From NCBI GenBank assembly GCA_031550975.1, contig JAVBOC010000009.1:1-64000 (forward strand): 64,000 nt of DNA. Reading direction: 5' to 3'. This DNA is from UBA947 sp031550975 (lineage in GTDB: Bacteria; Cyanobacteriota; Vampirovibrionia; Gastranaerophilales; Gastranaerophilaceae). A model generated the notes under the pieces. The model saw nothing but the letters and a program-made list of their open reading frames with translations. It made no database searches and was not told the DNA's origin. Numbering within the stretch: position 1 is the stretch's first letter; each line of letters opens with the position of its first letter. The translations under genes were made by a program, and so were the position numbers. Of this stretch, positions 7,826 through 14,768 are shown piece after piece.

Positions 7826-9398
7826 TGCCAACCCACTTTTGCTCAATATCGACAATTATTTCACCAAGTCTTCTCGCATCAAAAATTGATTGAGATTCAT
7901 CATGTTGCAAGCCAATGTAATATTCATAAATGCTTTTGCGTAAAATGTTTTTTAAGAATTCAGTTTTCGCCGCCTCATCACAATACAAGGAACGTAACAT
8001 TTGCGCCAACTCTTTATCGCCTTCAAGTTCTTTTAAATAAGCTACCGTCAAAATACGTTCCGTCCAGATTTTTTTCTCATCTGCATAAAAAACAGTATCG
8101 AGATTTTTTACAATTAAGTCATCAAAATCGACTTTATCCCCGCGTAAAAGCTGAACATTTAAGCCGGAAATAAACTCGTCAAACTCAGTGCTATAACCTG
8201 AATTTAAAAACCATCTGTCCATAAAATTGCAGTGAAAAACGGTTGACAGATTGAATGGTTGAATAGTTGAACAGTTATAATTATCAAATCCCACAACAGT
8301 GGCTTCTTCAATATCGGCTAGTAAGTTTCTCCAGCACGCATATTCATAAGGCAAAAACCAGTTATTAGATTTTTGTGAAACTTTTTGGGCATAAGAAAGA
8401 ATACCCTTAAACTCCTCAGGTGCAACTTCAAGCGCGCTTTCTCCTCTGTAAAAACGGTCAATAATTGCGTTGCACTCGAATTTTGAAATCTCATTAAACC
8501 CAAAGCAGTCGCGGATTCCACGGTAATCGTCAATCACAATCGCTACAAACTGTACTTTTCCGCTTAAAGAGTTTATGCGCGAAAAAATCAGTGCCTGGTT
8601 GCCATGTCCGTCAGGGTAGGTAACACAACAGCGGTAAGGCTTTGAGTCTTTTAACAACTCCTTATAAAACTTAATAGAATTATCTTCTCTAATCCCCGCA
8701 AGCTTCAAGGTCGCCAAACTCTTTTTCAAAAGCGGCTCCATTTCTTCATTAACAAAATCTTTACTGGTATTAAGCGCATGAAAAGCAAGCTGCGAACGGG
8801 ATTCACCAAGCAGCGACAGTGCCGTTTTACCAACTTCACTATCCGGCTGCGATAAAAATACCGGAATCAAAATATTTGCAAGTTCATCTTTTTCATAATC
8901 ATCGCCGAGCGACTGAAGCAAGGTAATTTTATCATTTTGCCCGAGAGAACTTAAAAAATCCAAAAAATCTATCTGCACTTCAGGGTTTATAATCGCGCTC
9001 GTAAGAAGCTTCTTGGTATCCTCGTCAACAATATCAAGCCCCTCAAGATGTCCGTCAAAATCGTCGTAACTCCAGCTGCTGTCAATTTCTCGCAACAAGT
9101 CTAATGCTGCAATTTTAACCTGATTTGAAGCTATATTACTTTTTATATAAGTCCATAACTGCTGAATCAACTCGTCTTTTTCGACATAACGTTTTAGCAG
9201 AAATTTAATAATCCCCGCGCTAGTTTCATTAATATTAGTAAATTCTTTAAATAAAAGTTTTGAGATAATTTTGGAATCTTCTTGTGCATCAAGCATTCTG
9301 AAGTGAACTTCAAACTCGTTAAAATCTTTAGCGTCCTCTAGTTTTGAAATAACGCTTAGCAATTCGGCTTTAATTTCAAACGGATTTAGCTGCGTCAT
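7818..9398 (-). CDS. Large helical-repeat (HEAT-like) protein of unknown function
   Basis: I do not recognise this 526-residue family. The first about 250 residues form successive amphipathic helices (for example SNQVKIAALDLLREID, SEVGKTALSLLGES) that resemble HEAT/ARM repeats. A mixed domain follows with a YPDGHGNQALIFSR segment and a helical C terminus. It has no signal peptide or membrane helix. At about residues 376-386 it carries STIQPFNLST, encoded by a 32-bp octamer repeat (8242-8273). A recently inserted loop is likely. GGTGGAG precedes the ATG. Placement at the head of the ruvX operon suggests a housekeeping role. Confidence 0.75.
   Translation of the reverse strand: MTQLNPFEIKAELLSVISKLEDAKDFNEFEVHFRMLDAQEDSKIISKLLFKEFTNINETSAGIIKFLLKRYVEKDELIQQLWTYIKSNIASNQVKIAALDLLREIDSSWSYDDFDGHLEGLDIVDEDTKKLLTSAIINPEVQIDFLDFLSSLGQNDKITLLQSLGDDYEKDELANILIPVFLSQPDSEVGKTALSLLGESRSQLAFHALNTSKDFVNEEMEPLLKKSLATLKLAGIREDNSIKFYKELLKDSKPYRCCVTYPDGHGNQALIFSRINSLSGKVQFVAIVIDDYRGIRDCFGFNEISKFECNAIIDRFYRGESALEVAPEEFKGILSYAQKVSQKSNNWFLPYEYACWRNLLADIEEATVVGFDNYNCSTIQPFNLSTVFHCNFMDRWFLNSGYSTEFDEFISGLNVQLLRGDKVDFDDLIVKNLDTVFYADEKKIWTERILTVAYLKELEGDKELAQMLRSLYCDEAAKTEFLKNILRKSIYEYYIGLQHDESQSIFDARRLGEIIVDIEQKWVGNV
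8242..8273 (-). repeat. Octamer repeat block A (4 x 8 bp) inside a gene
   Basis: Plus strand: GTTGACAG, ATTGAATG, GTTGAATA, GTTGAACA, exactly 32 bp. It is read on the minus strand as STIQPFNLST within the helical-repeat protein. The same 32-bp design occurs at 22401-22432 and 62233-62264. Confidence 0.85.
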
Positions 9399-9468
9399 AA
9401 GGCTCCACCTTGTGACTCTCTTGCTCGCAAATGTGAAAGCAAGTTTTCAATCTGTCTCACTCGTTTCG

Positions 9469-9753
9469 TCATGGTCTGGTTCTTCCCCAAAAAATATCTA
9501 AGATTTCTTGCGCTTCCGCCGATGGCATTCTATCGTTTAGTATCAAATACTGAACAGCGATAATCGCACATTCTGAGCAAATATTTACTCCCGGGCCTTT
9601 GACCATTTTCAACACTTGTGTGTTTGGGCGGCTGCAAAAGCTGCAGTGAACCACATCTTCGTTACCCTGTTGTTCTTCTTTTACCGGCTGGGGTTGTTGG
9701 GCTTTCTCTTTTTTGCTTCTTTTTTCGCCCAGTTTGATAACCTTATCAGACAT
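9469..9753 (-). CDS. Stand-alone ClpX-type zinc-finger protein
   Basis: Small 94-residue protein with a basic, glutamine-rich N-terminal half and a C4 zinc finger of the ClpX N-domain kind: CSFC, then CSEC about 25 residues later, followed by an AQEILD helix. The AAA+ part of ClpX is absent. In ClpX this finger dimerises and binds substrates and adaptors, so a regulatory or adaptor role in proteolysis is plausible but unproven. AAGGAG lies six bases before the chosen ATG; the upstream in-frame ATG at 9822 has no ribosome site. Confidence 0.8.
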   Translation of the reverse strand: MSDKVIKLGEKRSKKEKAQQPQPVKEEQQGNEDVVHCSFCSRPNTQVLKMVKGPGVNICSECAIIAVQYLILNDRMPSAEAQEILDIFWGRTRP

Positions 9754-9789
9754 TATGCTCTCCTTTTGTAAAGTGTTCTTAGCATGTAT

Positions 9790-9818
9790 TTGCCAAAAAT
9801 CCGTTGATAGTTTATAAT
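9790..9818 (+). promoter_or_regulatory. Sigma-70 type promoter of the TPR lipoprotein-lgt-argS run
   Basis: TTGCCA (9790-9795) and TATAAT (9813-9818) are separated by 17 bp. The predicted start near 9825 leaves a leader of about 27 nt that contains AAGGGGAG before the ATG at 9853. Confidence 0.75.
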
Positions 9819-9852
9819 GCAACTATATCATATTTAAGGGGAGATGACAATC

Positions 9853-10440
9853 ATGAAAAAAGCACTTTTGTTAGTAGCGATACTATTTGTTTCAGTAATT
9901 TCTACGGCATGCGTTAATAACCTTGCAATCCAGGAACTTAACAACGCTGCCAAAACATATATGGACGAGGGCAAATATGAAGAAGCTATTGAGCGCCTAA
10001 AATCCAGCATCGACTTAGCCCCTGACATGTACGAAACCCGTTACAATCTCGCTGTTGCTTACACAAAAGTAGAAGATTACGACAACGCGATTAAGCAATA
10101 TGCAAAAGCCATTGAACTTAAACCAAGCGCACCGGATTCTTATTACTCATTAGCAGTTTGCCAGGAAAACCTTGCCAAAGATATTATTAAAGGACAATAT
10201 ATTCTCGACGAACAGGGATTACTGGTCAAAGCTCCTCCGGTGGAACTTAACCAAGATTACGCGGCAGAGGAAAAAGAAGAATTATCCCCTCAACTTAAAA
10301 GCGTAATTGTTGAATTGCTCAAAGGTGCGATGGCAAATTACGACACATACGCGAAAAAAATCAAGGATCCTGACCAAATCCAAGAGGTTAACGACCGCTT
10401 CGCCGATCTTAACGAAATGGTCCAAGAATATTCGTATTAA
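9853..10440 (+). CDS. TPR-repeat lipoprotein
   Basis: A basic N terminus and hydrophobic stretch end in ISTAC with Cys20, a plausible though not ideal lipobox. Two to three tetratricopeptide repeats follow at about 27-120 (NNAAKTYMDEGKYEEAIERL, then YNLAVAYTKVEDYDNAIKQY). The C terminus is helical and charged. The second ATG is chosen because AAGGGGAG lies nine bases in front of it; it directly abuts the first ATG. lgt, which modifies lipoproteins, starts 3 bp after the stop. It is probably an envelope scaffold. Confidence 0.8.
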   Translation: MKKALLLVAILFVSVISTACVNNLAIQELNNAAKTYMDEGKYEEAIERLKSSIDLAPDMYETRYNLAVAYTKVEDYDNAIKQYAKAIELKPSAPDSYYSLAVCQENLAKDIIKGQYILDEQGLLVKAPPVELNQDYAAEEKEELSPQLKSVIVELLKGAMANYDTYAKKIKDPDQIQEVNDRFADLNEMVQEYSY

Positions 10441-10442
10441 TT

Positions 10443-11240
10443 ATGATTTTAAGTTCTCCCGGTGAAGTAGCTTTTCATATCTTCAATTTTCCGGTCTATT
10501 ATTACGGGATAATTATGGCGTTTGCGATTTTGGCTGGGATTTTTACGGCATGGGCGCTTTATAAAAAATATTACGGCACAAAGAATGCTGAGCGGATTTT
10601 TGACCTTTCACCCTTAGCAATCCTTGTCGGCATAATTGGTGCAAGACTCTATTATTGCCTGCTTAACGCCCCATATTACATGGCTCATCCCGAGCAAATT
10701 TTTGACATAAGACAAGGCGGATTATCAGTCCACGGTATGTTTATTATCGGACTTCTTGCATTGTGGGGGTTTTCGAAATTCTACAAGATGTCCTTTCCAA
10801 AACTGCTCGACGTTTTTGCATGCGGAGTTGCACTGTCACAATCCATCGGACGCTGGGGAAATTTCTTCAACTCGGAGGCTTTTGGCAAACCCGTCAGCGC
10901 AGATTGGCCGATTAAATTAACCATCCCTCTCGACAAGCGCCCGTTTCAATATTTAACCAAGGAATACTTCCACCCGACATTTTTATATGAGAGCGTCCTG
11001 GACTTTGCAATCTTTTTACTGCTGTTATTTTTCTTCAAACGGTTTTCAAAAACGCCCGGCATAACGGCTTGCTGCTATTTTATAATGTATTCGGTTGTAA
11101 GAATATTCGTTGAAGAACTGCGCATAGACAGCGCACTAAATGTCGGCGGCTTTCCGATTGCACAAATTGTTTCTGCAATAATAATTTTCATATCCGCTAT
11201 TTTTGCGATACAATTAATCGAGAGGAAGCACTACGATTAA
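10443..11240 (+). CDS. lgt: Prolipoprotein diacylglyceryl transferase
   Basis: Inner-membrane enzyme that transfers diacylglycerol from phosphatidylglycerol to the lipobox cysteine of prolipoproteins. The 265-residue, multi-helix protein contains the family signature GRWGNFFNSEAFG, the HPTFLYES motif and the GGLSVHG loop. No separate ribosome site is seen. The start lies 3 bp after the lipoprotein gene, so translation is probably coupled. Confidence 0.96.
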   Translation: MILSSPGEVAFHIFNFPVYYYGIIMAFAILAGIFTAWALYKKYYGTKNAERIFDLSPLAILVGIIGARLYYCLLNAPYYMAHPEQIFDIRQGGLSVHGMFIIGLLALWGFSKFYKMSFPKLLDVFACGVALSQSIGRWGNFFNSEAFGKPVSADWPIKLTIPLDKRPFQYLTKEYFHPTFLYESVLDFAIFLLLLFFFKRFSKTPGITACCYFIMYSVVRIFVEELRIDSALNVGGFPIAQIVSAIIIFISAIFAIQLIERKHYD

Positions 11241-11251
11241 ACCGGAGCAAC

Positions 11252-12958
11252 ATGATTAAAGATTTTTTCCTGGCAGAAATAGAAAAAGCAATCGATAAAG
11301 CAATAAAAGCCGAAAAACTCGGTGCGATGACAGAGTACGTTCATGGCGGGCTCGCTATTGAGCGCCCTAAAAACCCTGAGTTTGGCGATTTTGCGGTAAA
11401 TGTTTCTTCGCTTGCTCGCGCTGCAAGAATTGCTCCGCCTGCGATTGCAAACGCGATTGTTGAACAATTAGGCAGCAATCAATACTCCGTAGCGGGCGGA
11501 TTTATCAATTTTAAAACCAACAAAGTGATGCTCTCTGAAGTTGCTTCAGAAATTTTTGAAGAACAAAAAAATTATGGTAAGCCGCAAAGAATTGACGCAG
11601 AAAAAATTATGCTTGAATATGTTTCGGCTAACCCTACCGGTCCATTCCACATCGGCCACGGCCGCTGGGCAGCAATGGGAAGTGTTTTGGCTAACCTTTT
11701 AAAATTTTACGGCCACGAAGTTTATCAAGAATTTTATATTAACGACGCCGGAAGCCAGATCGAAAAGCTTGGCAGATCTTTAGAAATCCGTATCCGCCAA
11801 GAACTTGGCGAGTGCATAGATTTTCCAACGGACGAAATTGAGCGTAAAAACTTTTATCCGGGCGAATATTTAATTCCAACCGCTAAAAAATTCATCGAAG
11901 TTTACGACATGACAACTTATAAACCTGTTGACCTGACAGATCTTTGTGACTTTGCAAAAGCCGAAATGGAAGCGCAGCAAAAAGAATTGCTCAAAAATTT
12001 CGGAGTACATTTTGACAACTTTTATTCTGAACTCGCATTGCACAAATCAGGTAGAGTTGATAAATGCATTGAGGAGCTTTGCAAAAGCGGAAAGATTTAT
12101 GACAACGATGGCGCGAAATGGTTTAAGTCTTCTGATTACGGTGATGAACAAGACCGCGTAATCAAAAAAGCTGACGGCTCAAACACATATCTTACAGCCG
12201 ACATCGCCTATCACATCGACAAATTAGAGCGCGGTTATGACAGACTAATTAACATCTGGGGCGCTGACCACCACGGTTATGTGGCACGTGTAAAAGCCTC
12301 AATTGAAGCGCTTGGTTACGATCCTTGCAAGCTTGAAATCTTGCTTGGACAACTTGTAAACTTAGTTATTAATGGTGAAGAAGTCCGCATGGGTAAGCGC
12401 AAAAACATGGTTACCCTCGACGAACTTATCGACGAAGTCGGCGTTGACGCGACTCGTTTTTGGATGTCAATGCGAAACATCGACACAACCCTTGATTTTG
12501 ATATTGAGCTGGCGAAGACCAACAGTGACGAAAACCCCGTTTTCTATGTTCAATACGCTCACGCCCGCGCTTGTTCAATATTGCGCAACGCAATCAGCGA
12601 AAAAATTGACACACAAACCGGCAAAAAATCACCGGCACCGCTCACACAATCAGAATACGACAGCATTCCGAAAGTTTCGATTCTTCCGACCGTTGACACA
12701 GCGCGTCAGTTAATCTTAAAACTCGAAGAATATAAATCCGTAATTAAAAACTCAGCCGAACAAAGACAGGTTTACACAATCTGCCGGTACGTCCAGGAAT
12801 TGGCGTCTGAGTTCCACTCGTTCTACAACCAAAACCGTGTAATTTCAGAAGACAAAGAACTTATGCTCTCACGTCTTGCACTTGTTATGGCAGTAAAAAT
12901 TGTCCTTTGCAACGCATTAGAAGACATCCTCGGTATCAGCGCACCAGAACGCATGTAG
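11252..12958 (+). CDS. argS: Arginyl-tRNA synthetase
   Basis: Class I synthetase of 568 residues. The N-terminal Add1-like domain (about 1-115) is followed by the catalytic Rossmann fold with HIGH (133-136, in GPFHIGHGR). The KMSKS equivalent is VRMGKRKNMVTL, degenerate in the way that many ArgS enzymes are. The DALR anticodon-binding domain forms the C terminus, ending GISAPERM as is typical. GGAG precedes the ATG. It is co-oriented with lgt at an 11-bp spacing. Confidence 0.96.
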   Translation: MIKDFFLAEIEKAIDKAIKAEKLGAMTEYVHGGLAIERPKNPEFGDFAVNVSSLARAARIAPPAIANAIVEQLGSNQYSVAGGFINFKTNKVMLSEVASEIFEEQKNYGKPQRIDAEKIMLEYVSANPTGPFHIGHGRWAAMGSVLANLLKFYGHEVYQEFYINDAGSQIEKLGRSLEIRIRQELGECIDFPTDEIERKNFYPGEYLIPTAKKFIEVYDMTTYKPVDLTDLCDFAKAEMEAQQKELLKNFGVHFDNFYSELALHKSGRVDKCIEELCKSGKIYDNDGAKWFKSSDYGDEQDRVIKKADGSNTYLTADIAYHIDKLERGYDRLINIWGADHHGYVARVKASIEALGYDPCKLEILLGQLVNLVINGEEVRMGKRKNMVTLDELIDEVGVDATRFWMSMRNIDTTLDFDIELAKTNSDENPVFYVQYAHARACSILRNAISEKIDTQTGKKSPAPLTQSEYDSIPKVSILPTVDTARQLILKLEEYKSVIKNSAEQRQVYTICRYVQELASEFHSFYNQNRVISEDKELMLSRLALVMAVKIVLCNALEDILGISAPERM

Positions 12959-12995
12959 AAGTAAGGTGGCTTAGACAAGTCCGAATAAATGCAGT

Positions 12996-14141
12996 TTAAT
13001 TCTTATAGGCCTCTGCGTATTTTGGATTTACCGCAAGCCATTTGAATGCTTGTTCATTGGTTTCCGGGATATCAATTACAAATGTTCCGCCATAGCGTCC
13101 ACGGGAAAATGCCAAATAACCCTCGCGTGCGAGGTTATGAAATGCTTTTCTAATTGTATTGGGACTCAGATCCAGTTCTTTTGAAAGCTCTATAATTGAC
13201 GGCAATTTTGAACCGACTTCGTAGTTTTGCGCAATCATTTGACGAATATGGTTTTGCGTTTTTTCATAATAATAAAACGCATTGTCTTCTTGAGCAGAAG
13301 CAAAAATTGAGGTCTCATTTTCGCCGGCATAAGTTTTTTCGCTCGGCATTTTGGTAACAGTTGTGCCGTAACGACCGCGGCGAGCAAGCAAAATCCCTTC
13401 ATCAATAAGAGTTTTCAGTGCATCATGGATTGTTTTGATGCTGACTTTTAGATGTTCGCCAAGCCGCGCGTGAGCTGGCAATTTGTCACCGATTTTTAAA
13501 TTCTCTGCTATATAATTTTTTAAGTCGCTCTCAATTTTTTTCACAAGAGTTTCGTTTGAACTTTCCCCCTGGATTTCAAACGAATTTGATTTTAATATCC
13601 AGCCAGCGTCGTTGGAGCCTTTGAATTTATGTTCCAAGATATCAATCCCGGCTAAATACTCCAGCGCAAGGCGAGTTGTATTTGCCGAATATCCGATTGA
13701 TTCAGAAATGCTTCGTGCTGACGGAAGCTGTTGCCCGACAGAAAACTTGTGTTCTTTTATAAATTTTTTAATTGAATTAATAGCGACTTCGCGTTTTGAA
13801 GTTAATTTACGCACCGCAGTTCCGCTTTGACTGCGGTCTCTGATGAGTGTTCCGATACATTGTTTTGATTCAACATAACCAGCATCCTCAACAAATCTGA
13901 GTGCATTTTGAATAGTCCCGACACTCACGCCAAAGGTGTATGCTAACTCGCTTTTTGACGGCATAAGATTGCCCGGCTTTAGAATATTGTCCTTCATCCC
14001 TTCATCAATCCAGTTAATGAGCCATTTTGAAATCGCCACAGCTTTCGACTCGGAAATATTTTTCAATTCCGGCAGGTGCATCTCAAAAGTTTTTATACTA
14101 ACCTGCACCAATTCTGATTTCTGAGGGAATAAATAATTCAT
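12996..14141 (-). CDS. Regulator built of four GntR-type winged helices
   Basis: 381-residue protein in which four GntR-like winged-helix units follow one another: about 36-101, 116-184, 198-265 and 290-358. Each unit shows the hallmark pattern: a helix, a (G)xxLPS-like turn, then S..TI..AL..L...G and a glycine-rich wing (LMPSKSEL, QLPSARSI, KLPAHARL, KLPSIIEL). No ligand-binding FCD, UTRA or aminotransferase domain is present. Ordinary GntR proteins have one such unit plus an effector domain. The TTAGT-N6-ACTAA palindrome upstream (14203-14218) may be its operator. The gene has no same-strand partner. Confidence 0.85.
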   Translation of the reverse strand: MNYLFPQKSELVQVSIKTFEMHLPELKNISESKAVAISKWLINWIDEGMKDNILKPGNLMPSKSELAYTFGVSVGTIQNALRFVEDAGYVESKQCIGTLIRDRSQSGTAVRKLTSKREVAINSIKKFIKEHKFSVGQQLPSARSISESIGYSANTTRLALEYLAGIDILEHKFKGSNDAGWILKSNSFEIQGESSNETLVKKIESDLKNYIAENLKIGDKLPAHARLGEHLKVSIKTIHDALKTLIDEGILLARRGRYGTTVTKMPSEKTYAGENETSIFASAQEDNAFYYYEKTQNHIRQMIAQNYEVGSKLPSIIELSKELDLSPNTIRKAFHNLAREGYLAFSRGRYGGTFVIDIPETNEQAFKWLAVNPKYAEAYKN

Positions 14142-14202
14142 CTACACGCGTCCTTCGATTCAATACTACACTATCTATAAAAAAACAACAAGCTTTTTTT
14201 TG

Positions 14203-14218
14203 TTAGTATGTGAACTAA
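14203..14218. promoter_or_regulatory. Palindrome TTAGT-N6-ACTAA upstream of the four-domain regulator
   Basis: A perfect five-base inverted repeat, 62 bp before the start of the GntR-type gene. The same half-site core occurs in the longer palindrome at 14666-14696. A binding site for the adjacent regulator is likely but inferred. Confidence 0.4.
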
Positions 14219-14244
14219 TATTACGCATTCTTTTAACAAATACA

Positions 14245-14275
14245 AAAACGGCTCCGGGAGTTCCAGAGCCGTTTT
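14245..14275 (-). terminator. Intrinsic terminator of the histone-like gene
   Basis: The ten-base stem AAAACGGCTC/GAGCCGTTTT with an 11-base loop and flanking A/T runs lies 17 bp after the stop of the H1-like gene. It could work in both directions. Confidence 0.85.
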
Positions 14276-14292
14276 AATATTATTTGAAAAAC

Positions 14293-14619
14293 TTATTTAA
14301 GTCTTACGTTAACGTTTGCACCTTTTTTAGAGATTTCAACTTTGTCTTCTCTAGCTAACCAGCCAAGGCCAAGTTCAGCGAAGTTGCCATTAAGGTCAAG
14401 ATTTTTTTTGATTTTTGTGAATGTAGCTTCGCCTTTGTTTGAAGCTAAGAAGTTGTAGATATCTCCAGCTGAGTATCCGATTTGGTCTTGGAACTCAACC
14501 ATAACTGCTGTTGATGATTTTTTAGAAGCAGTTGCTTTTGGAGCTGATTTTACGCTTGATTTAGCGCTTGATTTTGATACTGATTTTGATGATGATTTTA
14601 CTGTTGCTTTTGGTGCCAT
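14293..14619 (-). CDS. Histone H1-like protein: basic tail plus winged helix
   Basis: 108-residue protein. Residues 1-40 are a low-complexity Lys/Ser/Ala tail in the style of linker histones. Residues 41-108 match the small winged-helix family PF10771 (DUF2582), with IGYSAGDIYNFLA, the LGWLARED signature and a basic end. It probably binds DNA without strong sequence preference and compacts or organises the nucleoid. GGAGG stands five bases before the chosen ATG; the upstream in-frame ATG is inside that ribosome site. It has its own terminator, and a palindrome lies in its upstream region. Confidence 0.85.
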   Translation of the reverse strand: MAPKATVKSSSKSVSKSSAKSSVKSAPKATASKKSSTAVMVEFQDQIGYSAGDIYNFLASNKGEATFTKIKKNLDLNGNFAELGLGWLAREDKVEISKKGANVNVRLK

Positions 14620-14665
14620 TTTTACCTCCATGACGTTTAAACTATATGTAATACTTGATTCGTAT

Positions 14666-14696
14666 TTAGTTGATGTCTTTATGATATCTCAACTAA
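14666..14696. promoter_or_regulatory. Inverted repeat TTAGTTGA-N15-TCAACTAA between divergent genes
   Basis: Perfect eight-base arms lie between the divergently read H1-like gene and the helicase gene. The core TTAGT/ACTAA matches the palindrome in front of the GntR-type gene. This suggests one regulator acts on both loci, as an inference. Confidence 0.45.
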
Positions 14697-14768
14697 TATA
14701 AAAAAGCAATACTTAAAAACCGAGCATTCGGATGATGTATTTCATGGTAAGATTATGGTACAGGGGGT

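Noticed and set aside
8232..8280. Octamer blocks as a CRISPR-like array
   Set aside because: There are no spacers: units are contiguous, only 8 bp long, and lie within genes. No cas genes are near.
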